DNA of 64,000 bases from Paramacrobiotus metropolitanus (Eukaryota > Tardigrada > Eutardigrada > Parachela > Macrobiotidae): positions 620,001 through 684,000 of the forward strand of contig NW_026570282.1 in NCBI RefSeq assembly GCF_019649055.1, in the 5' to 3' direction. The translations under genes were made by a program, and so were the position numbers. Below the pieces are notes generated by a model. That model did not search any database, was not told the origin of the DNA, and was given only the letters and a program-made list of their open reading frames with translations. Of the stretch, positions 1-13,150 are shown in pieces (the stretch's first letter is position 1; every line of letters starts with the position of its first letter).

Positions 1-1123
1 CGGACCGATTCAACTATGCAGATAACCGAAGTACAGATTTCCCTTTTTTTCAAACGGGAGATACATTTTTCTTTATCTTCCTTGCAAAACAGGTGTTTTG
101 TTGTAGCGCTTAATTGGAAAAGCCAAAGAAAAGGAGCTTCCCATTGTTGTCGACGCTGTTAGTAAACGTTGCATGCCTGTACGTATTAAAGTTGAATGGA
201 TCTTTCCATTTTGGAATTTCCCTTAGGATGGATTGTGGTTAATCAATCAGAAGCCAGATGTTATAAAAGGTTATTCGAAAGCGATTCTGACTCCTAACGT
301 TATGGAAGCGAAGCGACTATGGAAAGCAATGGTATTTTTACATTTAATTTTGAAAATTGATTTGGTACTCTGCACACCTTTACTCAAATGATGTTATATA
401 GGATCTTGAACATAACGCGCATGAAATATTATTGGCGTGTCGATAAAAAATATTAGCGGCAGGCGGTTGGCGAGTTGGCCTGTCGGTTGTGAGTTTTTTA
501 AAGTCTGTTTGACCTGGTTCTTTTTTTACAAAGGAATTTCCGGAAGATTCTTGGACGCCCAACGGCGAAAATGTGAAAAAATTGTCACAGGCCATGGGAA
601 ATGTGGCCATCGTTGTCAAAGGATCTACGGACACAATTAGCGATGGCATTAATAGTGCGTGTTGCTGCACGTAACTTTTGATTTATTTATCTGTATCATG
701 GTTTTTGCATGAGGCATAGTTTAATAAAATCTTGTTTACTATAATAAACGGCATCGGTTGTTTTGGAAACAGGTCTGGAATCTGGCGCTGAGTTCGGTTT
801 AAAACGTTGTGGTGGACAAGGCGACATAATGACGGGAGCACTTGGCACCTTTTTGATTTGGGCGAACCAGGCCAAAAAGGATGGGAAGAAGTGAGGAAGC
901 TGTGAATTCTGCTTAAACAGCTTTGTCTGGAATATCCTCGTTGTCTTTTAGTCAGTTAATCCAGGCTTTGGGACCACTGTGTTGCGCGGCTTATGCCGCG
1001 AGTATTCTGACGCGACGCTGCTCCAAGCTGGCTTTCGAAGATTTGGGAAGATCAATGATAGCTTCAGACATGCTGGCAAAAATTCCTGCAGTTGTCAAAG
1101 AACTTCAGAACTGCAAGAAATAG
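1..1123 (+). CDS. NAXD: ATP-dependent (S)-NAD(P)H-hydrate dehydratase, 3' part
   Basis: NAXD repairs hydrated NADH and NADPH using ATP, in cytosol and mitochondria. The window starts inside the gene. Exons in phase: 1-30, 107-157, 227-331, 534-654, 773-890, 952-1123 (stop TAG). The translated exons carry the family signatures in order: VVDADGLWL, then AILTPNVMEAKRLW, then GNVAIVVKG followed by TDTISDG, then RCGGQGDIMTGALG, which is the nucleotide-binding and catalytic GGQGD loop, and a C-terminal helix with SDML. Every intron is GT-AG and 61 to about 200 bases; the acceptor at 533 is AAG. The first 100 or so residues lie upstream of the window. Identity is nearly certain; the exact edge of the 534 exon is less so. 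Confidence 0.9.
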
Positions 1124-1510
1124 TTGACGAGTGGAACAATGTTCATGTGATCCTGCGTTTTGTGTAGAGTTCACACTTTTTTGTCGGCTCATTTGTGTTT
1201 GTGTTAAACCGATTTTGCACATACAGATTTGCTAACTTTGTTTTGATTTGTTAGTGTTGTGAATTCATGGCTGTGGCGGTTTTCAGCTTGTCCTTAAGGT
1301 GATCGCTTAACATTAACAGTGAAGGTGGGTTGCCGTTCACTGTTTGTTCGTCTTCACTAGCCTTGCGCTTTTATTGAATTTGCAGTCATGTAGTTGATTA
1401 TAATGAGATGCAACAGCAATGCAGCCGAATTCGCGATTAACCAAGCTCTAGGTAACCAAACTGTTTCATTGTCGACAGAAGCCTCCACGAAATGAAACAC
1501 ATTTAGGAAA
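1124..1510. other. intergenic, between convergent genes
   Basis: Short AT-rich stretch holding the 3' ends of the NAXD gene on the plus strand and the HMGXB4-like gene on the minus strand. I see no open frame of note and no canonical AATAAA in either direction. Confidence 0.5.
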
Positions 1511-3216
1511 TCATTTTTCCGGACTCTTGTCCGACTTAGGCACTTGAATTAAAGGCATTATCGAAGCGGAAACTTCGGATAACTCATCCAAAACCTCTTT
1601 ATCCAACGAATCATGCAAGATCGGGATATGTGCCATAAGGCCAAGACAAGAAGCCACGCAAACGTAACTAACATCTAAAACTGCATCCAGACATCCACTA
1701 GGAAGATGGTTGTCTTCATCGGCTGTCCATTCGGTGAGACAGTCTGCAAGATTACCCAGCTGTTCCCCAGCCAAACGGTAATTGGTAACGAGATCAAAAG
1801 CCGAACTGCCGACGGGATCTTTCAGCCGCGTCTCCACTTCCCTGATGACTTTATCACGCGGTTTCCGGGCTGTTCCATTTCGCGGCAGATCGGTAGAGTC
1901 CGCGCGCTCCGCAGCCAGAATGGTACTAATTTTCGTAGCGATCTTTCTCCATCGTGTTTTTTCATCCACATCCAAGTTCATCCACCGTGTACCCAGCATT
2001 CTGGAAAAATTGGCGAATGTTCCTCCCGGCATCTCGCGTATCACACTGGGACGCTCAGCGCGACAGAAAGCCAAATATGCCGTAATCTGCTTCTTCTTCC
2101 GCATGACATCCAACAAACCAGGGGGCAATTCCACATCCAAGTCGGCGTTTTTGGACTTACGTTTATTGATTCTCGGTACTACAAGAGCAAAAAAACCAAT
2201 CGTACCATCAAGTTAACAGCTAAATCAGCATTTTGACGGGCGTTTTCGAATAAGGAAAAGCAAAAGAAAGTTTCTGCTGAATGAGGAATCTCACATGGCG
2301 CATGCAAAATAAATTGTGACAACATTCAAACTCAAAAGCCCTGAGCTTATTAAGAAATGAGCTATCGCAACGTGTTAAAGAAAAACTCAACAAAATTATA
2401 CAAGACTATTTAGGAAACCGAAGCAAAAACAAAAGCAAAATGATTTTTACTGTTTACACACCTTTGAGTTTCTTGTTTCCATTTTCCAATTTTATCCGCT
2501 TTCTCCCCCGGCTCTTCTTCTCCGCCACAGGTGTTTCATAACTGTTCGGTACGATATCTACTGGCCCATCACCATTGGTGACAGGCGACTGCGTCGTTGC
2601 AACTTCTGCACCTGATTCTTTCTGTTTCTGCTCAATTATCCGATGGATCAACGACTTCTCTTTCTCGGTATCAGACTCTGCAGTGGGCTGCGAGACATGA
2701 GAAACATCGACGACAGAATCAGTCGTCGGAGTTGAGACATCCATCTCCGTCTCCGTCACCGAAGGAACTAAAATACTGTCCATGATGGAGGACTGCTGCA
2801 GTACGGGATCATCAGCCAAATCATCCTCCAGATCAGAACGGGCCTGACGCTCCAGTTGAGCCATCATCTGCTCCGATTCTTCAGGGGTGAGTTGGTCGGG
2901 GGACACAATCATATCGGCTGCGGATTCCTCAAATTTAGGCGTAACTGGGGTGCTCGGTGTCCCTTTCACCGCAGGTCGCCCCCGCCGTTTTCCCGTATTA
3001 CCGTGAGGTTTATTCTGTAAATACCTATGGCTTTACAAAGCAGATGACTATCTATGGCTTAACAGTACACTATACCCGCGTGGGCTTCGCTGATGCGCTG
3101 GGGGAAGCAGGAATTGTTCGTCGTTTTCCTTCATTGTCGATGATTTCCATGCCCGCGAACTTGGATGGAATTTTCACCTGTCTCCCAGATCTTGACGTTT
3201 TTTCAGAAGAATCCAT
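1511..3216 (-). CDS. HMGXB4: HMG-box and AT-hook protein, HMGXB4-like
   Basis: Nuclear DNA-binding protein. Minus-strand exons 3076-3216 (ATG at 3216), 2462-3014 and 1511-2178, all in phase, 453 residues. An AT-hook (KRRGRPAVKG) lies near residue 58, followed by a long acidic Ser/Thr/Glu linker, a basic stretch (KKSRGRKRIK), and an HMG box starting KKKQITAYLAFCRAERPSV with RMLGTRWMNLD. The C-terminal 80 residues (GEQLGNLADCLTEW ... CLGLMAHIP ... ASIMPLIQVP) resemble the conserved C-terminus of vertebrate HMGXB4, which has a similar helical block ending in IMPGL. That tail is the main reason for choosing this family over PBRM1 or simple HMG proteins. Vertebrate HMGXB4 is about 600 residues, so this copy is shorter in its N-terminal half. 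Confidence 0.75.
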
Positions 3217-3988
3217 CCTTGATAACTTATTGATAAAACTGGAAACTACTAAATACTGAAAGCTAGCCGAAAAGCTATTCAGTTTTGGAAAACAGAATGG
3301 TAAAAAAAACAAACTGTCGTAAAAACTAACCTGGTTCAACAAAGTGAATGCTAATCAGATTTGGTGGAGTCGTAAAACACAAGCGGGCCAAGCCGTTTGC
3401 TGGGCCTGAAGTAAGTAATCTCCACATGCAGGCGGGATCTTACGGAGTCTCGAGTATCTATGGCGAACGCCGCAAACCCGCTTGGAATAGCATCGAGCAG
3501 AGCGAGCCAAATTTACTGCTTTAGCGGACAACGGTACTTCTTGTGACCTTTAGCCTCTCAGATGAAGCATATGAATGATCCCATAAATAGCTGTTAGTCC
3601 AAAATACGCAAGTTATAGATCGAAAACATCGAACGCTGTTTTAATCGAACTGTTTAATGGTTTCGGTAGGACACAGCGATCGCTATCGTTTTGTTGGTGG
3701 CGTTAACACGTACGTATCAAGATACAATACTAGAAGGTCTAGAACTGAGTAGTATAAACTTGATATAATATGCGGAATTGTGGAAGTAGCAGCATTTCTT
3801 GGACAACAGCACAGCAGTTAGCACTTTTAGAAAGAAAAAAGTGTAAAGATATTTAATTAGACGGTGGTTCATTACCGGACATTGCCTAAATTGCTTTCGA
3901 TACTGATTTCCGGGTCACGATCGATCTGACATAATATTTGTTAAAACTAATGTAAACTGGACAGTATAACTTATTTTATTATTACGAC
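3217..3988. other. intergenic between divergent genes, probable shared promoter region
   Basis: This stretch separates the start of the minus-strand HMGXB4-like gene from the start of the plus-strand secreted-protein gene, so it should contain both promoters. An AT-rich motif AGTATAAACTTGATATAATA sits at about 3751-3770. No coding exon was found. Confidence 0.4.
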
Positions 3989-6900
3989 ATGCATTTTTTT
4001 ATTGTTAAGTTAACATTCTTCTATACTTTTGCAGTACTTTTCACTGCTATTGGCGCGTACGATGGAGACAACTTTTTCTTTCGTAAGTGAAGTACTAGTA
4101 ATCGACCTTATTGTTAGTTAACGAATACAGCCAGCTTTTGATTATTTTTTTAGCATTGCTTTAATCATAATATTACTGAATTAATTGGTTAGTAATATTG
4201 TGTTTTAATTTATAGTTTCTAGTCTAGCTATTACTGAACGGAATGTGCTACAATTTTTTGTTTCTGCATTATCTTTGTGCCACTTCTACGGGCATCTTTA
4301 CAGCAACTCCGGGTCATGTAACAAAAATCAAGAGAACCGCACAAAAAATCATGGCAGTTATCAGATTAAAACAAGAAAGCTGCAACTCGCGAGAGCCGGT
4401 AAATGGACACTCTGGAATTCCGAGCGCTGAGGTCAGTTTCATAATTTATGTAATTATTATTGTTTGCTTACAGTACAACAACAGATACAGATACATACCT
4501 CACACAGTTTTGTTTCACAAGAAACGCGCGCTAATAATAGATAGATAATATAAGGTACGCTAATGCATAGTTAGCAACTTTTTACTGAAATTTGCACTTG
4601 TACTGTAATTGTGTGTAACGTGGATGTGACAAGCATTCTATCTATCCAAATATTTTGTATATTACTATAGTAGCAACACAATGACGATCCCGAAGTCACA
4701 CACTGGACTGCAAATGACATAATAAATTCAACAAACAGCTCTGCAGAGACTGTCTTTTTGGAAGACTTTTCAATTGGTACTACTAACAGCTCGATCCGTT
4801 TGCAAGAAGACTGGATTATCAGAAGTAGCGAAGCCGTTCTTCCAAACGAAACTGAGAGATGTTATGAAGTTTTGAATTCCTCTATAACATTTTCAGGTAA
4901 TAATACATGGAAAATTGCATCATATGTACTGTACTAGTACTGCAACTGTCCTGTTGGGTCGATTCTCGTTTACTTTTATAATAAATTTGGTAATAACAAG
5001 ACGGTAAAGTTACCTACCCCGGTAAACTATTAAAGTCCATTTTAAGTGACCTGTAGTCCTGTAGGGTAGAGTACGATTTACACGAATGCAGGTACGTACT
5101 ATGTGCCTGAGCACAATATAATTGTAAATTACAATTGCTGAGTACACACAGTGACACAGTAATTAATTTATGCATTTCTAAAAAAATGTGACAACTTCAA
5201 ATTCAATATTATATTACCTACAACGACTACAAGTATAGCTGTGGACGGCCATCCAGTTCAGACATACAGCATCTGCCACAAGCATCCCGGGCGTGAAAAT
5301 GTAAGTAACGAGATTAACGTAAGTATAATTCAGGATATGCAAAAATTTTCCTTTATTGTGAGAAATTTCGTTTAAAAATTTTAGACAGAAAACTGAAAAC
5401 AGGTACATATAGTTGCAATTCTACACTATCGAAAAAATTGCTATACAGAGTGTATCCAATTTGTGGTAATTCATGCAAATTCACAAATTTTAAACAGTGT
5501 ACTTTGTACTTTGTATGTATACGTAATTCTTTTAGGACACTTCCTTTGCTAATGGAACTTCAAGTAATTGGACAAAAATGGAGAATAATGAAGAATTTTC
5601 TGGAATTGTGGTTCTCAATTCAAACAAATGCAGCCAGCACGATATTGTCGCAGAAATTCGAGATATTTTACTACGCGCCATTGGCCATCCAGCTGCACTG
5701 AACAGTTCGGTCAGTAACTGCAAATGTACCAAATATAGTATTACGTGTACTCGCAGATGTGTAGCTGAAATGCACAGCACTGGTATTTGGTTTATTATTC
5801 AAAAAGCTAAAAACTTTCAATGTGGGGTTAAATGGTAATTATTGCTTTCCGATAAATATGCCGGGACATAATTATTACCGACATCGATGCAACATTACCG
5901 TATAATAAAACCAATGTACGAAACTATATCGGCAGTTGAACGTTAGCATGTCAGATATTTGGGAGAAGTTGTTGGAGAGATTGCTTCCCAAGCACAACAG
6001 CACTACCTAGTTGGTCAATTCGATACAGAAAAGAATCATTCTGTGTTCTTTCTCGAGGAAAATGCCAAAGAGGTAACTGACGTGAATATGTTTCTCTATT
6101 AACTATGTGAAAGGGGAACTGTACTACAAATTTACGTTAGCTTGCGATATTGTGACTCGTTCGAATTGTTTTGCGCTCATAATTATAAAAACTGAATAAC
6201 AATTGACTTTGTACAGATAATGCAGGCCTCAGAGTCGGCTACAGATATATCCTTACTGCAAATGTTTTTTAGCTAAAAACCCGCCTTGTGACAGCATTGG
6301 GGATGGCGTTAGGAAATCTTTCGATTTCATTAACAAGTGTCAGCGATAATTTTCAGAATGATAAAGAGGTGAGCATAATTCTGCAATTGTTTATTCACTT
6401 CGGAAAAATCGCTACAACAATCTTAACTAGACGCAGCGCACAATACAGCATCGTAACTGTGCAAAATTTCACAGGTTTGGAATGATTTCGAAAAGGGCAT
6501 TCAAGATGCATTCGTTTTGAATAAGTCCCTCAACGAATCGTTATACACGGTACAGAATATATTGTAAAGAACGGTACGTCATATACAGCATCGTTTTTTC
6601 TCTAAGGCTCATATTGTCGCCACACAAATTCGCCTACAAAAAATGGCTACAGAAAATTCATGCCGCTTAAATAACGTGCTGCAAGAACAAGAGGTACCTT
6701 ATTTTTCTTAGGTGCACAGACGTTGCAGGAGTTTATCCCAGCCAATAACGCGTGTTAACATTATATTTTTTAGTTTCTCGAAGCTATGGGTAAAGCCATA
6801 ATTACGGTCTTGCAAGCCGGCGAGGAAAGCCATAGTGAAGAACAGGTAATTACCTACACATACGTACTAAGTCTCATATAAAGGCGCGAATAAGTAATTA

Positions 6901-7725
6901 GTATACTAAGTGGCTTAAAAACGGAGAATTATATGACTTTCGCTCGACTCTTAATATAGGCATTTGCTACTTAAAAGTAATTGTTGTTGTTTGTTTTTTT
7001 CAGTCTTAAAATTGCTGTGTGTACGGTAGCATTGTTGACTTACAGTGGATCTATGCAACTACGTAATTATTGAATAAAATTATATTTTGAATTGTTGTAA
7101 TATTATTGTACGTGTACATACTGCATATAAAGAGTGATGACCTTTAGTTTTCTGCCCTATCAACAAGCTAGAAAAGCGCACACCAACAACATGCAGGTTA
7201 TTGCGAAAATTTTTATAATCCTCTTTACACTTTTATTTGCATGTTGCAGATCTTTCGATTATTGTCACACTGGATAACATCGTACGTAAAAATTGCTTTA
7301 ATCGTGGGTGACGTCTACGATCCATTAGTGAGTATTATTAATACATCTACATTTTTGGATAACTGTTAGTTTGAAAAAAATAATGAAATTTGTTTGTCTT
7401 TGCATTAATACAGCTCGACGAGGATATCGTGAAAGTGGCTAATGATACTGCCAGAATTGTGCAACACTCGGTCTTCCGCATCACTTCTCGCAAAATTCTT
7501 AATGAACCAAAAACGCTTGAGTTGGAAAATGCCAGCCGACTTTACGCAAAAAACCTACTGACCGGCAGAGTTATCAATTTGTCGATTCTGACGTTGCTTC
7601 ACATTTCGCCGTCAGTAATTGGCTACTGGAACAAGGAGAGCTTTTCAGAGTCTCTTCCTTCGGATTGGTTAGCACTTACTGACCCAAACTTGAACAAATT
7701 GGCAGAACTACAAACCCCAACGTAA
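3989..7725 (+). CDS. secreted helical protein of unknown family, paralogue 1
   Basis: I do not recognise this family. Twelve exons keep one frame: 3989-4082, 4304-4431, 4674-4896, 5239-5300, 5536-5709, 5947-6072, 6273-6368, 6475-6549, 6607-6693, 6774-6845, 7250-7327, 7414-7725; 508 residues. The start ATG opens a signal peptide (MHFFIVKLTFFYTFAVLFTA). The next 150 residues are Asn/Ser-rich with several N-glycosylation sequons. From residue 227 on, nearly every exon starts and ends in phase 0 and encodes one 24-42 residue amphipathic segment, such as YLGEVVGEIASQAQQHYLV and FLEAMGKAIITVLQAG, so an all-alpha extracellular fold is inferred. The gene just downstream is a clear paralogue with matching exon borders. 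Introns are 60-400 bases. Signal peptide and exon chain are well supported; function is unknown. Confidence 0.65.
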
Positions 7726-8003
7726 TTCGCAGTAAGATTCGTGCATGAACTGCCTTGGAACACTCTATCAGGCTATACATCGCTTTTTTGCAAACTTTTG
7801 ACACGCTTTGAATTTAGTGTTTCTATATTGCTGGCAATACGTAAATTTTTACTGATAAAATGCAAAGTCACAAACAAAGTTTACAGGCAGTTTGTTAAAT
7901 TACACAGACGGCAACGCTTGTGACCTTTATTAGTGCATCCCACTGGAAAGCAGTTGGAGGCTAGCACAATCTAATTTTATTTGGCAAGTTTGCCTTAACT
8001 AAA

Positions 8004-10792
8004 ATGCAATTAGCTGGGTTGAATTATTCCAGTTACTTTTTGGTCGCTATTACCCGGTTGGCGGTAATCATTCTAATCGGTGGACTTTTTCGGGAAGTAC
8101 ACACTGTTGGCTGGTCTGACAGATACAACGGTAAGTTTATTTTAGCTGTGAGTTTCACAGAGTGCCTTATATCATGAACTTGACTTTAAACAGTCCTATC
8201 TGTAATAAAAACGAGTCCCACAGGTAAAAACAAAATAAATATCACCTCACAATTTGGACGAATGAGTGCGGTAGGTCTACGAGTCCTACCACCTCCTACC
8301 TAAACATACTGTATTACTGTATTAAATTTTCTGTTTTATATAAATAACTACATACTCTAATGTTCTTATGAATAGCTGTGTAAGTGCTAATTTTTTTGAC
8401 ATCGAGGAACAGCACTGATTTTGATCAAGCAGCTCTTACAAAAGCAAATTGTTAAATCAACTTGTTAATATAGTACTTCGTTTTTGGATTGCAAAGACAA
8501 AAGCGTACAGCGAAGTGTTGCTATAGAGTACAGCTATGTACAGTGATTTTGAAGCTATAAACAGGCAGATAAAAAGTTCATACATTTAAAAAAATGTAAT
8601 TTATACTGTAATATTATTGCTTCCTTCTTTGCAGTTGATCCCAGAAGGTCAGCACTGGTATGGACTACTGGTCACAATATTTCTGTAGTCGTCTGCCCAG
8701 CTGATGTACGCATACTTTATTGCAGAGGCATACTTCCTAAGTAGCTGGTCATTAAAGTGGTTAAATGATAATTTGCATTTTGCACAGCTATAATTATACT
8801 GTACAATACTTACATGTTCTTGCATGTTAAAACTATTGTACCAGTAAAACTAAAACTAGGAATAAATTATAAATCATATTATCATGCCGGCCATAGGTTC
8901 ATATAATCTTTATTTTATTCGGCATCCGCCAGCACATGTGTCAATACGCGAGCGCACATCTACACTAACTGAAATAATTAAACATAATTTATTTCATATA
9001 ATTGAGTAAATCAAGACGTGCTATATTTCTCGAATACAGGATACTTCTGCTTACATCTTTATTGAACACTGATGTTGTCTTACGTAGTGATGTTTTCGGT
9101 TACAGGCCAGTACTTCCACTGCCGCAACAAGCGATCAAGATGATGGCGCACGAACTGCGAGGGACTACAACATCGCCTTTGACCTTTCTCCCGAGGTTGT
9201 TTCAGATATCGATAAAGAACGCGAGCACAGACGGCGTGAAGAAAGAGTGAAAGCGGTTCTAGATGGAGTAATTGGAGACATCCGAATAATTAATCAAGAT
9301 GTAAGAACATTCGTTTCTTGCAAAACCATAGCTTTGCGGGTAAAATGTATCAGCCGCAATGACAATTGTAAATTCTGTTGAATTAGAGAGCTCGACTACT
9401 GGGTGAGCTAATTGGAGAAGTTGTAAGCAAATGTTTGAAAGAAATGGGTGCTTCGGAGAGTGCTCCTGATATCACACTGGAATCATCTGTAAGTGACGTT
9501 CATAAATCTTTAGTTTTGTTCTAAGCACTTAGCTTTGTGGACTAGCTTATATAAGAATGGTGGTTTTCGTAGTTTATCGATGGAATGGTACTTCCATTAG
9601 GAGGGGCAGTTGCTCGGCTATTTCTGGAACGACCCCCTCCAGTCGAAAATGTAGCCGAGGTATGCTGCTGCATCACTTGACGATTAATAACAAGAAGTAT
9701 TTGTGATTTACGTAATGTTAAATATCTGTTATTTGCTGAAATATTAAAAGCCTTTTATAAATGGCTTGCTCATTTTGCGTTGCAGCGCCACCTTGACTTC
9801 GACTTGGGAGCGAATACATTTATGAAGATCAATTCCTTGCAAAACGTATCGCTTGTACGTTGCCGGCACATATTAAATTATTTACATTTACTTATTAAAG
9901 TACCAAAACAGGCAAAAATGCTGAAGGCAACTGCTAGTCAAATGAGTAGCAATGTAAGCTATATCTACTGTACCTGTAGGTACGTTCCATTATTGCTGAA
10001 GTACACTGGGAAGCTTTGGCTCGATACGGGATGAAGCTGTTGGGCAACTCTTTAACCAGGGAAGAGGTTTGTCTAAGCGGTTGGGTTGTACTTGTACAGT
10101 TGTACATAATCAAAAGTTCAAAACGTCCGCCATTGGGTTTTGGCACTACGATTCCTTTTGTAGTACCTGGATGCCGTTGGATTTGGTTTAGGGTTGACGA
10201 TGTCCCTTACTCACCATCTTAATGGAACCGTACTACTTCAAGATGTAAGAATGGGATTCTTTTTCATTTTCGTTTCCTAATTTAAGATTGTTATATCGGT
10301 TTTAAATATTGAGATCTTCTGTCATCCGACGCTGTAAATCCATTGTTTTTAACTTTAGGTGTCTACAACAGCAAAAAAGTATGTGGCCAATTTCTTGAAG
10401 GCATATTTGCTGATGAGTAACCAATATTACAGCTTCGTGAGTAATTTACTTTTCGGCATCCGCTTGTACCGTACGTTGTAAGTCAACTTAAAAAATTTCC
10501 TCGACAGATGGATCACTCAATAGCTTGGCTGGCAGACGATATTGCAGCTTATGCCTCCGAAGATGTGCTACGGATTCGGGATACTTCCGCAGCTTCCGAA
10601 GTACGCCAAGAGTGGAACAAGTACGCAGCGGAAGCGAACAAAGGCTTGCGAAGTCTGCGGCTTATTAGCTTATCGCTCCTTTTATCTTACCGAAATGTTC
10701 CCACCGAAGTAAAATTTCAACCGGCGGATACGTTGATTCAAATAGTGCCCCCTTCCTGGATGGCCATAAAATATTTACTGCCGGCAGTCTAA
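8004..10792 (+). CDS. membrane-anchored or secreted helical protein, paralogue 2
   Basis: Tandem paralogue of the preceding gene. Eleven in-phase exons: 8004-8130, 8635-8705, 9106-9300, 9387-9488, 9573-9659, 9786-9854, 9912-9953, 9980-10066, 10164-10244, 10359-10436, 10508-10792; 407 residues. The N-terminus has a hydrophobic stretch (FLVAITRLAVIILIGGLF) that could be a signal peptide or an anchor. The Asn/Ser-rich region of paralogue 1 is shortened to a charged segment (DIDKEREHRRREERVKAVL). Later exons pair one to one with paralogue 1: LGELIGEVV with LGEVVGEI, YLDAVGFGL with FLEAMGKAI, two 29-codon exons, two 26-codon exons, and similar hydrophobic C-termini (ISLSLLL, INLSILTLL). The 42-base exon at 9912 has no partner. 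Function unknown. Confidence 0.65.
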
Positions 10793-10804
10793 GCGTCTAT
10801 ACAA

Positions 10805-10810
10805 AATAAA
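10805..10810 (+). promoter_or_regulatory. poly(A) signal
   Basis: AATAAA lies 12 bases after the stop codon of the second tandem paralogue, a very short 3' UTR if it is used. Confidence 0.5.
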
Positions 10811-11023
10811 CTGTTTCGGGTGCAAAAATATATACATTTTATAAGTTAAAGGTGACATCTTCTGCTGTAGACTGCTACAGTAAATCAAACAAGAATTGTG
10901 GTCGTTGTACTTTTGTTTTCATTTTTTTAAAAGGTAAATTTTCTGCCTGCCGCAAGTTTCATTTTGGTTTGTAATTAAAGGTCACAATTGTCGTGTCATA
11001 TTGCTCATGATCAACATCCTTTA

Positions 11024-13150
11024 TCAGCTGGTTGAGACGTTATTTCTTCTCGCACTAACGTGGACGTATGCCATTGCCGTTAAGGAAACACCCATAAAAA
11101 TTGCCATAACAATAAAAACAAACCCAGGCCACCATGCTGCAGTCTGGCTGAAAATATTCATAAATATCAGTGCAGTAACTATTGCGCTAACTGCCTGAGT
11201 AGAACCGACAATGGCCATTAGTTTTCCAATTTCCCCTTTGGCGATTAATCCTAAAATTATGGAACGGATCGAAACCAGAATCAAAGGCCGAAATAATCCC
11301 AGAATAAGAGATATGTATAACATCCAAGACTTCGTGGACAGTGCGTAAGAAATAAAAGCTCCAACACAGGATGTGGCGCTCACAATTCCAAGTGTCGTGT
11401 CTCGCAGTTTAAGCTTTTCCTTGAATATCGGTACCTGTAAAATCGGCAAAGAAGCGTGCTCCAGGTTACACAGAAGTAGAAGATAAATTATTGCCCACAG
11501 TCCATCGTATGGCTATGTACTGTATCAAAGTGTATTCAACGTAAAGTATTAAAATGTGAGCACGGTACTAGTCTACCCGGCAAAACGTTAACAGCCCATA
11601 TGTTTAGACTTTAGGTGGGCTGACGTTAAACAACAAAAATTTACCGTTACTACTAAAAACGCCGCAGTGGACAATCCTTGAGTCGTTGCGAACGCGCCGT
11701 ATTTCTGGATAGTCCACCCCAGTGGCTGAAATTCCACAAAAAGCTGCAGTATGGCAGCTTCGCCTACGACATTCAGAAGAATTGTCGATGTGTTACAAAA
11801 CGTATGTGCCGAAAGTTTTTTCTTACTGTCTAAACAAATAGTTGCTGTTGCATACGCGATGACCATCATTAGAATGTACCGGCGACCGTTTCCAAATCTC
11901 TCCTGCCGCAAAACCGCCCAGTTGGCTTGAACACTTTTGATATCGAACAAATTGCTTAGCTTCAGTTTTTCGGACGTTTCAGCCGCAAATATCGGTAAAT
12001 CTTGAACAGTTACGACGATATAAATAACCGAAACAATTTGAATAACAGTAAACAGATAAAACGGTGCGGCGAAGCCAAAATCCTGAGATACCATCGATGT
12101 CCCGATTAACCGTCCCAAACTATCGCCCACCGTAGTGGAGCCGCCGACCAGAAGGATGACCAACGCCCGCGTTTCTTCGGTTGTATGGTCGCCAACATAG
12201 CTGTAGATGGTTATGTAATATATCACCCATCCGCCGAAAGCTGACTGAAAGGCAGCACAAAATAACAAATAACCCGGGTGTGTATCGATGTACGAGAGAA
12301 TAATGGCGGTTATTCCACACAAAAACAATCCGAAAAATAACGTCAGTAAAGGTGTTTTTCGTCCAAAACGATCGCTCCATGATCCAACAAACAAAGAGAA
12401 AATAAAACAAGGAACGTTAGCAATTAAACTGGCGTAAAACACGTAGTTCGAAGTTGTGCTTTGAACGTCATTCGCTGGTCCGGAGTGGTTAAATATGCTC
12501 AAATCTTCCTGTCCCACAGTATCGCAAAAATTGGCAGGATAAGCTTGTAATACTCGACATACCTAGTAGAACCACATAGTGCGTACTGTGGTTGCCGACG
12601 TTTGTGGCTGATTTGAATTTAAAATGTGTTTGTTACGTTATGAAATCCCCAACTTACTCTGTCTTTGAGCAACTCCACGAAAATTGGTTGATATACTAAA
12701 GAAATTTGAAGACATTTTTACTCAAAATCGATTGAACAGGATCGGATGCAAACGTATTACCTACTCATATACAACCCATAAATACAATAATTAAGCATTA
12801 GAACCTTGTGGTCTACGAGTACAAGTATTACCCTATAAAAGAATTTTACATTTTCAGAATTATATGTCTTATCTAATGTAAGTCATAAACTGCTGTGACA
12901 ATGTATTGTTAGTGCGCCTTTCTCGATGTGCCGCATATGTACCTCCATATGAAATTCCAAAAAGTAGACCTATAGGAGTAGTATGCACTCCTTTGTGCTT
13001 CACAATGGATAATAGCGTTGACAATGGCTTGCTCCATGCCGACGATCCACGTCTGCCATTACCATTCACACTTTCATTCGCTGATTCCAAAGTAAAGTAG
13101 CCCATGCCATTTTCAGCTTTGCCATCATCAAAATCGCTGCTTTTATCCAT
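11024..13150 (-). CDS. SLC46-type MFS transporter, copy 1
   Basis: Multipass major-facilitator transporter of the SLC46 group (relatives carry folates or other small organic solutes by proton coupling); its substrate cannot be read from sequence. Minus-strand exons 12943-13150 (ATG at 13150), 12658-12695, 11827-12562, 11645-11763, 11024-11434; 503 residues. Exon 1 gives a cytoplasmic N-terminus and the first half of TM1. The 38-base second exon supplies the end of TM1 (YQPIFVELLKDR). Exon 3 carries the MFS loop FVGSWSDRFGRKTPLL and the SLC46-like segment SYVGDHTTEETRAL. A Cys pair with a glycosylation site lies in the first outer loop (VCRVLQAYPANFC, then NHSG). The next gene on this strand is a paralogue with two fewer introns. 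Confidence 0.75.

Noticed and set aside
1706-2236. Plus-strand frames of 144 and 176 codons
   Set aside because: They are antisense to the HMG-box exon, which has clear homology.
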